DNA of 64,000 nt from JASLCR01 sp036405235 (GTDB lineage Bacteria > Patescibacteriota > Saccharimonadia > Saccharimonadales > Saccharimonadaceae): positions 372,001 through 436,000 of the forward strand of contig DASWYA010000001.1 in the NCBI GenBank assembly GCA_036405235.1, given 5' to 3'. Made by a program: the position numbers and the translations under genes. The notes beneath the pieces are model-generated. The model saw only the letters and a program-made list of their open reading frames with translations, searched no databases and was not told the origin of the DNA. Below are positions 26,390 through 35,657 of the stretch, piece after piece; within the stretch, counting starts at the first letter, position 1; each line of letters opens with the position of its first letter.

Positions 26390-27517
26390 ATGAGCACTGA
26401 TCTTAACCAGTCACCAGCAAGTGATCACTCTTATGCCAATTCCGGCGTCGATTATAGTGCGATGGATCCTATCAAGGTGCTAGCGCAGAAAAGTGCAGCA
26501 GCAACTGCAAGCAACCTTTCAGGCCACGGCGGGCGAGAGCTAAGTGAAAGTCGCGGCGAGTCAGCATATGTCTGGGAAGAAGGCGATCAGTATCGTTCAC
26601 TCGTGATAGAAGGTCTTGGCACGAAAAATCTCATCGCCGACGCCATGCGCGAGATTACTGGAAAAACACACTATGATACCTTAGCACAAGACACTATCGC
26701 AATGATCGTCAATGACCTCGTAGTTGTCGGCGCCCTCCCCGAAGTTGTCAATGCATATTTTGCCATCGGCGATTCCAGTTGGATGCTTGATAAAGAGCGT
26801 GCTAGTGATCTAATTCGTGGCTGGGCAGATACATGTAACAAAATTGGTGCAGCTTGGGGTGGTGGCGAAACGCCGACACTTAAGGGCGTAATCACACCTG
26901 ACACGATTGACCTTGGTGGATCAGCCGTGGGCAGCATTAAAAATAAAGCAAACTTAGTGCTCGGCGATAAGCTTACAGCTGGTGACGTAATCGTGCTTAT
27001 TGAAAGCAGCGGCATCCACGCCAACGGCATCACATTTGTGCGAAGTTTAGCTGAAAAATACCCAGGCATCCTTGAGGAAAAACTTGAGGACGGACGGATG
27101 TTTGGCGAAGCAATTCTCTCACCTACCCACCTATACGTCGACCTAGTCAAGAAGATGCAGGAAAAAGCTCTCGACATTCACTATATGGTCAATGTCACCG
27201 GCCATGGCTGGCGAAAGCTCATGCGAGCAACTGCCGAGTTCTCATACGTTATCGACCAAGTCCCTGAAGTCCCAAGTGAATTCGCTTTCATGCAAGAAAA
27301 AAGCGGCGTTGACGATCAAGAAATGTACGGCAACTTCAATATGGGCGCAGGCTTTGCTGTCTATCTACCAGAGGCTCAAGCGAGTGAAGTTATAGATGTC
27401 GCAACAAACTGTGGCCTAAAAGCTACACTAGCCGGAAAAGTCGAAGAAGGCTCAAAGCAAGTTGTTATCAGACCTAAAAATATTACATTCTCAGAAGACA
27501 CCTTGGGAGTGCGCTAG
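26390..27517 (+). CDS. purM: Phosphoribosylformylglycinamidine cyclo-ligase (AIR synthetase)
   Basis: A 375-residue PurM that closes the imidazole ring from FGAM using ATP. Family segments include GVDYSAMD at the N-terminus, the conserved GGGETP and ESSGIHANGITFVR motifs, and NVTGHGWRKLMR. It has an N-terminal extension of about 15 residues relative to typical PurM. The last base of its stop is the first base of the purL GTG, so the two are tightly coupled. Their reactions are consecutive (FGAR to FGAM to AIR). Confidence 0.95.
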   Translation: MSTDLNQSPASDHSYANSGVDYSAMDPIKVLAQKSAAATASNLSGHGGRELSESRGESAYVWEEGDQYRSLVIEGLGTKNLIADAMREITGKTHYDTLAQDTIAMIVNDLVVVGALPEVVNAYFAIGDSSWMLDKERASDLIRGWADTCNKIGAAWGGGETPTLKGVITPDTIDLGGSAVGSIKNKANLVLGDKLTAGDVIVLIESSGIHANGITFVRSLAEKYPGILEEKLEDGRMFGEAILSPTHLYVDLVKKMQEKALDIHYMVNVTGHGWRKLMRATAEFSYVIDQVPEVPSEFAFMQEKSGVDDQEMYGNFNMGAGFAVYLPEAQASEVIDVATNCGLKATLAGKVEEGSKQVVIRPKNITFSEDTLGVR

Positions 27518-30500
27518 TGCGTAGTATCGACGGGGCATCGGCACTATCACCTTTCCGCAAAAAGCAACTTCTCGCCCGACTAAAAAAAGTCGACGAAACC
27601 ATCACTGACATCAGCGCTCGGTATGTACACCTCATCGAGGAGAAGCAACCGCTCGATGATACCGAGCTAGGTACCCTAAAAGACTTGCTAACTTATGGCG
27701 AAAAAGACGACGCGACATACACTGGTACATTACTATTTGTTGTACCGAGGTCTGGAACAATATCTCCCTGGTCGTCAAAAGCTACCGACATAGCTCATAG
27801 CGCCGGTCTGACAAATATTATGCGAATTGAACGCGGCATAGCGTATTACATTCAGACTTCATCCGACATTGATCCAGCTACGATTGGTACTCTACTCCAC
27901 GATCGCATGACCGAGCAAGTGCTCGACTCCATCAACCAAGCAGAGGTAGTCTTCACACAAGCCGAACCACGCGAGCTACAGACTATAGACGTCCTCGGCG
28001 GCGAGGCTGCACTCCGCCAAGTAGATACAGAGCTTGGACTCGCACTAGAAGATGACGAGGTCAGTTACTTGGTAAATGCCTACAAAGCACTGGGACGCAA
28101 CCCTACAGATGTAGAACTGATGATGTTTGGCCAAGTAAATTCTGAACACTGCCGACATAAAATATTTAGCGCAGACTGGATCATCGATGGAGAAAAGCAG
28201 CCAACCAGCCTGTTTGGAATGATAAAAAACACCTACAAGCACCATAGTACTGACATACTATCAGCATACTCCGACAACGCAGCTGTACTGCGCGGTCAGA
28301 CAGGAAAACGTTTTTTCGCTGATGCAGACGGTACCTATCGCAATCATGATGAGCCAATACATTCCGTTATAAAAGTTGAGACTCATAATCATCCTACTGC
28401 AATCTCTCCATTCCCTGGTGCTGCTACTGGTACAGGCGGGGAAATTCGTGACGAAGGAGCGACTGGTCGCGGCGCTAAGCCAAAAATGGGTCTAGCGGGC
28501 TATCATGTCTCAAATCTTAATCTCCCAGGAGCCGAGCGACCTTGGGAAAAGCCGTATGGTAAGCCAGATCGTATAGCATCACCACTCGATATCATGATCG
28601 AGGCACCAGTTGGTGCTGCTAGCTTTGGTAATGAATTCGGACGACCAAATGTAACTGGATATTTCAGAACTTACGAGCAAGAAGTCGAAGGTGATGTACG
28701 TGGTTATCATAAACCAATTATGATTGCTGGCGGCCTCGGCAATATCCGCGATACACACGTTGAAAAAGGCCAACTTCGTCCTGGAATGAAGATCGTTCTT
28801 CTTGGTGGACCTGCTATGCTTATTGGCCTTGGTGGTGGCGCCGCTAGCAGCATGCAGACTGGTGACAGCTCGGAAGATCTCGATTTTGCTTCAGTCCAAC
28901 GAGCTAATCCCGAAATGGAGCGACGCTGCCAAGAAGTAATAGATGCTTGCTGGAAGCGTGGTGAAGAGAATCCAATCGTAACTATTCATGACATCGGCGC
29001 CGGTGGCTACTGTGTAGCACTTTCTGAATTTGTGCATGATTCAGGTGTTGGCGGCCATTATGAACTTCGCGATATTCCAAATGCCGACATATCCATGTCA
29101 CCTATGGAAATCTGGTGCAACGAGGCTCAAGAGCGCTATGTACTCGGTTTGAACCCTGAGGATATTGAAGAATTTAAACAGCTTTGCGAGCGCGAGCGTT
29201 GTCCGTTTGCTGTCGTAGGTGAAGTCACCGAGGACGAGCAATTGGTCCTTCGCGACAGTCACTTCAATAACAATCCTATCGATATCCCAATGGATACACT
29301 TTTTGGCAAGCCACCAAAAATGACCCGCGTGGTTACAACAAAGACCGCCAGTCATCAACCATTCGATACCTCTCAGATTAATCTCGAAGACGCTATTGCT
29401 AGAGTGTTGCAGCTTCCAGCGGTAGGCAGTAAAAAATTTCTTATCACTATTGGCGACCGTAATGTGGGTGGCCTAACCATGCGTGACCAGATGATCGGAC
29501 CATGGCAAGTGCCTGTCTCTGATGTAGCAGTAACCGCCGCCGGCTTTGATGATAATTTCGGTGAAGCCATGGCTATGGGTGAACGTACACCTATAGCACT
29601 CATCGATTCACCCGCAGCTGCGCGTATCGCAATTGGCGAAACAATCACAAACTTACTTGCCAGCGATATCAAAAAACTATCAGATATAAAGCTTTCCGCA
29701 AACTGGATGGCTGCAGCAAATGTTGATAAGGAAAACCAAAACCTATACGAAACGGTACGGAGTGTTGGCGAAGACTTCTGTCCCGAACTAAACCTTACGA
29801 TTCCTGTCGGCAAAGACTCGCTTAGCATGAAAACTACCTGGGACAACACCGGCAACCAAAAGAGTGTCACAAGTCCACTTTCTCTAGTGATCACTGGATT
29901 CTCGCCTGTAGATGATGTACGCCGCACACTCACTCCGCTACTTAGCGACGAGCCTGACACTGTACTCGTCGCTATAAATCTCGGTGGCAACCAACATCGA
30001 CTTGGCGGCTCCGCGCTTTCACAAGTATTTAGTCAACTTGGTGATAATACACCCGATGTTGAGCCAGCTGCTCTCAAGAAATTCTTTGACACAATGACTC
30101 AGTTTAAGCGAGACGATGCCATACTTGCATACCACGACCGATCAGATGGCGGGTTGTTTGTTAGCCTCGCTGAAATGTCATTTGCAAGCAGAAAAGGTTT
30201 GGATATTAATGTAACCGAGCTGGCGGGATCTACACTCGAAAAGCTATTCGCCGAAGAGTTGGGCGCTGTTATCCAAATTAAATCAAATGACATGGAAAAA
30301 GTCCTCAATGCATTTGATAACGCGACAGTTGTAGCCACCATCAGGAATGACGAAGCATTTACGATTACCGATGCAGGTACTTTTTACGAAAGCAGTCGCT
30401 ACAAACTTGAGAAACTTTGGGCTGACACAAGTTATCAGATCCAACGACTGCGCGACAATCCAGAGTCAGCCGATCAAGAGGCAGTGCTCTTAGAGTCGGG

Positions 30501-31317
30501 ATTGGGTAGCATACGCCCAAGCGTAAACTTCGAATTGTTCGACTTTGACTACGACATAAAACCAAAAGTTGCAATCTTCCGCGACCAAGGCGTCAATGGA
30601 TACGTTGAAATGGCGGCGGCTTTTACAAAAGCAGGCTTCACAGCCGTAGACGCTCACTTGAGTGACATCAAAGCCGGGAGAATCTCACTTAATGATTTCG
30701 TAGGCATTGCTGCCTGTGGCGGGTTCTCCTATGGAGACGTACTTGGTGCAGGTGAAGGATGGGCAAAGACAATCTTGGCTAACAAAGATCTACGAGAACA
30801 ATTCCGAGATTTCTTCCATCGAGATGACACATTTACACTTGGCGTCTGTAATGGATGCCAAATGCTCTCAGCACTAAAAGAACTCATTCCTGGCGCAGAA
30901 AAATGGCCATCATTCCAGAAAAACTCGTCTGAGCAGTTTGAAGCTCGACTTGTGTCTGTAAAGATCAACGACTCGCCCTCGATTTTCTTCAAAGACATGG
31001 CCGGTTCTATATTGCCAGTGCCAGTCGCTCACGGCGAGGGTCGCGCAGAATTCAGAGACACAACTGATAACTCGCTAACGTCAATGCACTACGTGGATAC
31101 GAACGGCGAAAACACAACTGCATATCCGCTCAATCCAAATGGTTCACCAGATGGAATTACTGCACTTACAACACCCGATGGTCGCGCTACGATTATGATG
31201 CCTCACCCTGAACGTGCTTTCCAGACTCGCCAACTCTCATGGCACCCTGCAGACTGGGGTGAAAACTCACCATGGCTGCGCATGTTCCAAAATGCTCGTA
31301 GCTGGATAAACAAATAG
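27517..31317 (+). CDS. purL: Phosphoribosylformylglycinamidine synthase, single-chain type
   Basis: A 1266-residue FGAM synthase combining all three parts in one chain: N-terminal PurS-like domain, the tandem AIR-synthase-like core (about 190-960), and a C-terminal glutamine amidotransferase with the catalytic Cys in GVCNGCQML and the His/Glu in MPHPERAF. The ATP/FGAR motif KVETHNHPTAISPFPGAATG is present. This large form is usual in Proteobacteria and eukaryotes, while many Gram-positives and archaea split it into purL/Q/S. It starts with GTG overlapping the purM stop. Confidence 0.97.
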   Translation: MRSIDGASALSPFRKKQLLARLKKVDETITDISARYVHLIEEKQPLDDTELGTLKDLLTYGEKDDATYTGTLLFVVPRSGTISPWSSKATDIAHSAGLTNIMRIERGIAYYIQTSSDIDPATIGTLLHDRMTEQVLDSINQAEVVFTQAEPRELQTIDVLGGEAALRQVDTELGLALEDDEVSYLVNAYKALGRNPTDVELMMFGQVNSEHCRHKIFSADWIIDGEKQPTSLFGMIKNTYKHHSTDILSAYSDNAAVLRGQTGKRFFADADGTYRNHDEPIHSVIKVETHNHPTAISPFPGAATGTGGEIRDEGATGRGAKPKMGLAGYHVSNLNLPGAERPWEKPYGKPDRIASPLDIMIEAPVGAASFGNEFGRPNVTGYFRTYEQEVEGDVRGYHKPIMIAGGLGNIRDTHVEKGQLRPGMKIVLLGGPAMLIGLGGGAASSMQTGDSSEDLDFASVQRANPEMERRCQEVIDACWKRGEENPIVTIHDIGAGGYCVALSEFVHDSGVGGHYELRDIPNADISMSPMEIWCNEAQERYVLGLNPEDIEEFKQLCERERCPFAVVGEVTEDEQLVLRDSHFNNNPIDIPMDTLFGKPPKMTRVVTTKTASHQPFDTSQINLEDAIARVLQLPAVGSKKFLITIGDRNVGGLTMRDQMIGPWQVPVSDVAVTAAGFDDNFGEAMAMGERTPIALIDSPAAARIAIGETITNLLASDIKKLSDIKLSANWMAAANVDKENQNLYETVRSVGEDFCPELNLTIPVGKDSLSMKTTWDNTGNQKSVTSPLSLVITGFSPVDDVRRTLTPLLSDEPDTVLVAINLGGNQHRLGGSALSQVFSQLGDNTPDVEPAALKKFFDTMTQFKRDDAILAYHDRSDGGLFVSLAEMSFASRKGLDINVTELAGSTLEKLFAEELGAVIQIKSNDMEKVLNAFDNATVVATIRNDEAFTITDAGTFYESSRYKLEKLWADTSYQIQRLRDNPESADQEAVLLESGLGSIRPSVNFELFDFDYDIKPKVAIFRDQGVNGYVEMAAAFTKAGFTAVDAHLSDIKAGRISLNDFVGIAACGGFSYGDVLGAGEGWAKTILANKDLREQFRDFFHRDDTFTLGVCNGCQMLSALKELIPGAEKWPSFQKNSSEQFEARLVSVKINDSPSIFFKDMAGSILPVPVAHGEGRAEFRDTTDNSLTSMHYVDTNGENTTAYPLNPNGSPDGITALTTPDGRATIMMPHPERAFQTRQLSWHPADWGENSPWLRMFQNARSWINK

Positions 31318-31332
31318 TACTAATACGAGATA

Positions 31333-31698
31333 TTATTCAGTATATGGCGCATCGCCATTTTTGATTGCTTCTTGCGTAGCCTTCTTATCAGCAGCAATAG
31401 CTTTCTTGATGAACTCCACCTTGAAGCTCATATCTTCTGCGGCTGCCTTGTCTCCTGCTTTTCTGTAAGCATCGAGAGCAGCCTGATAGCTCTCAAGCGC
31501 TTTTTCGTTTTCACCATTCGCCTCAGCCTTAACTCCAGCTTGTTTTGCCTGACTTGCCTTTTCCGAATCTGCAGGAGTCTCTACGGGAGCAACCCTCCCT
31601 TGGATCGCATTCCACGCAAAGTATCCGGCCACACCTGCTATCAGTAATCCCAATATAATAACAACGACTATTAGTATTTTTTTACTACTGGTATTCAT
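31333..31698 (-). CDS. Membrane-anchored TPR-like small protein
   Basis: The ATG at 31698 has GGAGG upstream and gives 121 residues; a longer in-frame start has no such site. One membrane helix (about 9-30) is followed by a charged linker and two helical repeats of tetratricopeptide type (KAEANGENEKALESYQAAL, then AYRKAGDKAAAEDM). It follows the long pilin-like gene by 10 nt, so the products probably work together on the surface, perhaps as a pilus accessory. Function unknown. Confidence 0.7.
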   Translation of the reverse strand: MNTSSKKILIVVVIILGLLIAGVAGYFAWNAIQGRVAPVETPADSEKASQAKQAGVKAEANGENEKALESYQAALDAYRKAGDKAAAEDMSFKVEFIKKAIAADKKATQEAIKNGDAPYTE

Positions 31699-31708
31699 GA
31701 CTACCTCC

Positions 31709-33886
31709 CTACCATCCCCATGGAGCACTGTTAGAATTATAATCCGCACTAAAACAATATTTGTCAGTCGGGTATCCTCCGGGTATACAAGTGCCCGTAC
31801 CGATATCGTGTCCTGCCCACTCTCCTACGTGATCACTCAGCGGATTACGCTTGCTGTGCCATGCTCTACACCACGGTACTGCCGCATTTGCATCACAGTA
31901 GACATGGAATTTACCAGTATTCTCTACTACCGTTAAGTTACCGAAAGGATCCGCACGATTCAGAGGCCCCGCACGTCCCGTAGTCGCATTTACACAACGT
32001 GTTCGAAACGCAAACTCAACCTTGGAGTTATTAACATCTGTACTTGATGTATGACTTCCGTTTTTGTCTAGGTCTATCATTCCTTTACTTGTAAAGTCAC
32101 CATTAGTTGAACCTGACGGGAGGACGATACTTGTACCGTTCGCCCATGTGGACTCTGGGGAGTAAGCACCGTTATTTACAGGGAGAGACGTATCGTTATA
32201 GCCCCAGTTGCCGCTTCCTACGCTATCGAGTGCCCATTGCCACTGAATTTTGCGCGTCAAGCCCGACGCACAATACCCGACTGCAGGGTAGTCAAGATTT
32301 GGAGTAGAGCTACTGTAGCCACCCTCGTAATCAACATTTCTTGTCGCATGCACGATCGCCTGCCCAAATACTGTGTTTGGCGTTCCACTCGGATCAGGAC
32401 GGCGGGTTCGTATACTACCCTTGTATGCCCAAATCTCACTCGTAACATTACGCACATAGGTTTGATTACTACTATATGCACTATACAGCACCTTGTCTGT
32501 TACGGCTGATCCACATGATGCACGAACCTGCATACCATATTGATAGCCTTGACTGCTTGTTGTAAGAGAGATAGTCGTAGCAGTCGTTACTCCCCCAGTA
32601 CCCGCATTTGTGTAGTCACCAGTCCAGATACGGCTATACATAACGGATGTGCCCACAGGGCAAGCCGATCCAGGCGTCCAATTCCACGTGATAGAATCTA
32701 GCGCACCACTCGTTGCGGTAGTGTTCTTACTAAGCACAGGCGCAGCTGGCGCCGATACTACGGTTGCATCCGCACTTGCTGGACTAACCACACCCTGAGA
32801 CGTACCGCTATCACATCGGGTATACGCCCTAAAGGTGTGTCTTGTTGGCGATGTCGCCGCACCTGCAGTAGTACTATATGTTGATGTGGTGGTGAAGTTT
32901 CGCGTCGAGATTACAGCCATCGCACCAGCTGCGGTAGTAGTATCTTTCTTTTCATAGATCTGATATTTTGCCGTTGACCCTGCCGGACACGTAATCGTGC
33001 CTACCGTAACCGATACTGTAGTACCACTTATCGTCGCGGTGAGTACAGGTGCGCCAGTTGTTGCATAATAGTACTCTGCTACTTCACTTTCATCAGATGC
33101 TTCACTTGCTCCGCTTCCGTTAACACAACGCGCAATCGCTTTAAAGTAATAGTGCGTACCTTGTGAAGCAGTTACACTTTTTGTTGTTGAAGTCTGCCAA
33201 GAAATAGTTGACCAGTCTGCAAATACAGGCTCATCGCCATTTGTGTTTGAAGCACCGATAATCTTGTACTCGGCATTCGTTCCGGCAGCACAGGTTACTG
33301 CCGATACTGTAGCTACTACATCAGGGCTTGTGAATCCAACACTGATAGTAGGAGCGCTCGGAGCAGTCAATGACGACGAACCACCACTGCCACCATCAAA
33401 TCGGCCAGTATGACGACTCGGGATTTCTTGTGGCTCTCCAGCCTCACTCTCCCACTGCAAATTAAACTTATCGCAGCCTCCATTGATATCAGTTTGACAC
33501 GAATCACTTTCATCATCTGCGGCGCTCTCACCGTTGTACGCGAGCTGGGTTTGCGATGCTTCAGATTGAGTAAATGAATTTGTACTGCCCTGTGGTGAGT
33601 TTGGGAGCACCAGCACATCGGCACTTGTTAGTCCCAGCTTTGCCTTCACGGCCATTCCGCTCTGCCCCACAAGAGCCGGGATGCTTGGATACTCGCCGTT
33701 TTCTTGATAGTATTTCTCAAGTTGCTCAGCAATAATCGTGGCGTTTGACTGGCGAGTTTTATCGCGGCCTTGGACTTGTAGCCCCATATATGTCACAGTA
33801 GTGATTCCTGCCAGTGCTACCAAAATAACGATGACAACCAGAACTTCTACTAGTGTAAAGCCCCGTTTGATTATTGCTTTCTTCAA
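31709..33886 (-). CDS. Very long type IV pilin-like protein with fibronectin-type repeats
   Basis: A 725-residue protein. The N-terminus KKAIIKRG|FTLVEVL is a canonical type III (prepilin) signal with Gly before the cut and Glu at +5, followed by a hydrophobic helix to about residue 30 and the EKYYQENGEYP motif of pseudopilins. The rest is built of about three Ala/Ser/Thr-rich beta repeats (about 165-270, 275-365, 370-465), each with paired Cys, then a Trp/Asn-rich C-terminal domain. Normal pilins are 120-180 residues, so this is probably a tip or minor pilin/adhesin. The start is a TTG with GAGGAG 7 nt upstream. Confidence 0.82.
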   Translation of the reverse strand: MKKAIIKRGFTLVEVLVVIVILVALAGITTVTYMGLQVQGRDKTRQSNATIIAEQLEKYYQENGEYPSIPALVGQSGMAVKAKLGLTSADVLVLPNSPQGSTNSFTQSEASQTQLAYNGESAADDESDSCQTDINGGCDKFNLQWESEAGEPQEIPSRHTGRFDGGSGGSSSLTAPSAPTISVGFTSPDVVATVSAVTCAAGTNAEYKIIGASNTNGDEPVFADWSTISWQTSTTKSVTASQGTHYYFKAIARCVNGSGASEASDESEVAEYYYATTGAPVLTATISGTTVSVTVGTITCPAGSTAKYQIYEKKDTTTAAGAMAVISTRNFTTTSTYSTTAGAATSPTRHTFRAYTRCDSGTSQGVVSPASADATVVSAPAAPVLSKNTTATSGALDSITWNWTPGSACPVGTSVMYSRIWTGDYTNAGTGGVTTATTISLTTSSQGYQYGMQVRASCGSAVTDKVLYSAYSSNQTYVRNVTSEIWAYKGSIRTRRPDPSGTPNTVFGQAIVHATRNVDYEGGYSSSTPNLDYPAVGYCASGLTRKIQWQWALDSVGSGNWGYNDTSLPVNNGAYSPESTWANGTSIVLPSGSTNGDFTSKGMIDLDKNGSHTSSTDVNNSKVEFAFRTRCVNATTGRAGPLNRADPFGNLTVVENTGKFHVYCDANAAVPWCRAWHSKRNPLSDHVGEWAGHDIGTGTCIPGGYPTDKYCFSADYNSNSAPWGW

Positions 33887-34135
33887 ACCACATCTCCTCG
33901 TTAAAGATACGCTTAGTGTAACATACTTTTTATGCTTTAAGGATATTTTCCTGCAATAAGAATGTGACTATTGCACTTATTTAGAGTTCCGTGATAAGAC
34001 TTGAAGATACAGCCGTAATACTCAAGTGACCATTTTAGGGAATGGAGCAACAACCAATCACTCAAACCATAACTTCAAGAAATTAAAGATATAGGTTGAG
34101 TGACAGAGTGAGGTCGCGAGATAGGAGCGAGCGGC

Positions 34136-34185
34136 GCGGGTGGGTGACCTTGGGTCATGTGCGACCTTTCGGTCACCCACCGCGC
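34136..34185 (-). terminator. GC-rich hairpin after the 98-residue gene
   Basis: Inverted repeat of about 14 bp (34136-34149 with 34171-34185, GGTGGGTGACC core), 9 bp past the stop of the GC-rich gene on the minus strand. It lacks a T tract, so the terminator role is tentative. Between 33887 and 34135 I see no gene; only a weak imperfect stem around 34056-34104. Confidence 0.5.
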
Positions 34186-34193
34186 GAGAGGCG

Positions 34194-34490
34194 CTACGAG
34201 ACCAGATTGGCGACCTGACACTTGGCCTCGGCGACGAGACAGGCGTAGGCCAGCTTCCTCAGCATGGCCTTCGGGTCCGTCTCGAGCGGGGCGTAGGCGT
34301 CATCCCAGGCCGTGGCCTCGACGATGACGCGGTAGGAGACGCTCAGGTCCGCGGCCTCGACGATGGCCAGCAGCCGGTCCTCGAACTTGTCACCGAGGAC
34401 GCTTGCGCCCTCCTCCTGGCGGAGGGGCTCACCCGTGGCAAGTGCCTCCTCAATCGCCTGGGTGACCAGTTCCGTGCAGATGTTGCTCAT
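34194..34490 (-). CDS. 98-residue acidic protein, GC-rich and foreign-looking
   Basis: No family is recognised. The protein is soluble, acidic and helical (EALATGEPLRQEEG, then a small alternating beta-like segment SVSYRVIVEA, then a C-terminal helix with two Cys). GC is far above its surroundings (42 of 60 bases in 34321-34380) and codons end mostly in G or C. It has an AT-rich promoter and a GC-rich hairpin, like the two other GC-rich genes in the window. A coding role is supported by strong codon bias, promoter and the AGGAAC site upstream of the ATG, but it could be an orphan cargo gene. Confidence 0.62.
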   Translation of the reverse strand: MSNICTELVTQAIEEALATGEPLRQEEGASVLGDKFEDRLLAIVEAADLSVSYRVIVEATAWDDAYAPLETDPKAMLRKLAYACLVAEAKCQVANLVS

Positions 34491-34526
34491 CTTGCTGTTC
34501 CTATCACTAGTGGTTGGGTCTTGCTA

Positions 34527-34555
34527 TAAATAGCCTATAAGGCAACTTGTAGCAA
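34527..34555 (-). promoter_or_regulatory. Promoter of the 98-residue gene
   Basis: Minus-strand TTGCTA (34550-34555), 17-nt spacer and TATTTA (34527-34532), giving a leader of roughly 30 nt. Confidence 0.5.
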
Positions 34556-34658
34556 AACCCAAACCACACTTCACTCTGTCAAAGTGCTTCGGAGATTTCT
34601 CTCAACGAAACGGATACTATTTTAGCATAAATACTATGAAAAGTCAATGTATTGGGAT

Positions 34659-34674
34659 GCTGGGATGAGGGATA
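34659..34674. repeat. Imperfect direct repeat of the tRNA-Gln 3' end
   Basis: GCTGGGATGAGGGAT here differs by one G from GCTGGGGATGAGGGAT at 34841-34856, which is the acceptor end of tRNA-Gln. It may be an old integration (att) scar, or chance. Confidence 0.35.
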
Positions 34675-34696
34675 TCGCAAGTAAACTTGCTCCTTC

Positions 34697-34840
34697 GCTT
34701 GCTTGAAAAATGAGCAAGCTAATTTTTCTTCACTGTGCTACACCGAACCCTATTGAATTTTCTTTTGGAGAAAATTCAGGATTCTCATCACTTAACCAAA
34801 TTCAAGATAAAATGAGCCCAGATGGACTCGTTTTATCTTG
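34697..34840. other. Three consecutive AT-rich hairpins downstream of tRNA-Gln
   Basis: Stems at 34697-34719 (GCTTGCT/AGCAAGC, 7 bp), 34754-34778 (TGAATTTTC/GAAAATTCA, 9 bp) and 34803-34840 (CAAGATAAAA/TTTTATCTTG, 10 bp plus GAG/CTC). The last touches the encoded CCA of tRNA-Gln and may end or process its transcript; the first is followed by a T-rich tract on the plus strand. No gene is seen in 34556-34838. Confidence 0.55.
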
Positions 34841-34912
34841 GCTGGGGATGAGGGATTCGAACCCCCGATCACGGGACCAGAACCCGGTGCCTTACCACTT
34901 GGCCAATCCCCA
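34839..34912 (-). tRNA. tRNA-Gln (CTG)
   Basis: A full cloverleaf on the minus strand: acceptor TGGGGAT/ATCCCCA, D arm with AGTGGTAA, anticodon loop TTCTGGT (CTG, reads CAG), T loop TTCGAAT, encoded CCA. One C-U mismatch opens the anticodon stem. The first base pair U-A and discriminator G match Gln identity. Confidence 0.92.
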
Positions 34913-34948
34913 TTAGCTTACCCATTGTACCGTACTACGACGAGTCAC

Positions 34949-35416
34949 TCAAGACGACTTACTACTAAAGTAAGTGCGACACAGATGCCACACTAGGATA
35001 AGCAGCAGACCCAGCATCATTAAAACAAGCCAGATCCCTCCCATAAGAGGTATTTTGCTACCAAGCAAACCGACGTTTTGATCAAGAACGAACACCACAC
35101 TAGTCTGCACGCCAACCGCTATCCAAAAAAGTATTACCACGACGCTCAATACCTTTCCTACGTTCTTCATAAGCGGTGAGATGGGCATGGCAAGCAAGAA
35201 CGGGAGAGATAAAAGCATAGCTATCGCTAACGACGCAGCAATAAGAAGTCCCAGCCCTTCTTGTAGAGAGAATACGTCTGCTATCAACTTCGGCATCTGT
35301 TCAAAGCTGAAGAGTTGACTCGTCAGCATTACTATAAAAAAGAGCGCCACTGCAAGCCCAGCATTCTCTCCAATTGTTTCCTTGTGCTTTTTTACCGTTC
35401 GACGAAGTTTCTTCAC
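34949..35416 (-). CDS. Four-helix membrane protein of unknown function
   Basis: I choose the GTG at 35416 because TATACT (35423-35428) lies 6 nt before it; the open frame continues another 33 codons upstream but those would cover the promoter. The product is 155 residues: a very basic N-terminus (VKKLRRTVKKHK), then four hydrophobic helices at about 18-38, 52-78, 85-108 and 125-148. No family is recognised. It is divergent from the pilin gene. Confidence 0.65.
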   Translation of the reverse strand: MKKLRRTVKKHKETIGENAGLAVALFFIVMLTSQLFSFEQMPKLIADVFSLQEGLGLLIAASLAIAMLLSLPFLLAMPISPLMKNVGKVLSVVVILFWIAVGVQTSVVFVLDQNVGLLGSKIPLMGGIWLVLMMLGLLLILVWHLCRTYFSSKSS

Positions 35417-35657
35417 ATTCTCAGTATATACCCCTACAGAGACACAAAACGTTGTGTTTTTTAGCAATGCGCTTGCGCTTTGAGCGACCATGAGTACAAT
35501 AAACATTAGCGACAAATCAAAACAAAAACATTTTCAAAAAATGGAATCGTCGCTCTACGATATCCACCACAACAAACGAAGAGGGCTCCCCCGTGGGTCC
35601 TTTTTGTATTTGCTCGTTATTCTATACTCCTTATGCTTTTTCAGCTATACTGTCTGT

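Noticed and set aside
35490..35657. An N-terminal extension of the pilin gene starting at 35490.
   Set aside because: It would place 56 residues before the prepilin cleavage site and run through the promoter. The leaderless ATG at 35658 gives a normal leader peptide.
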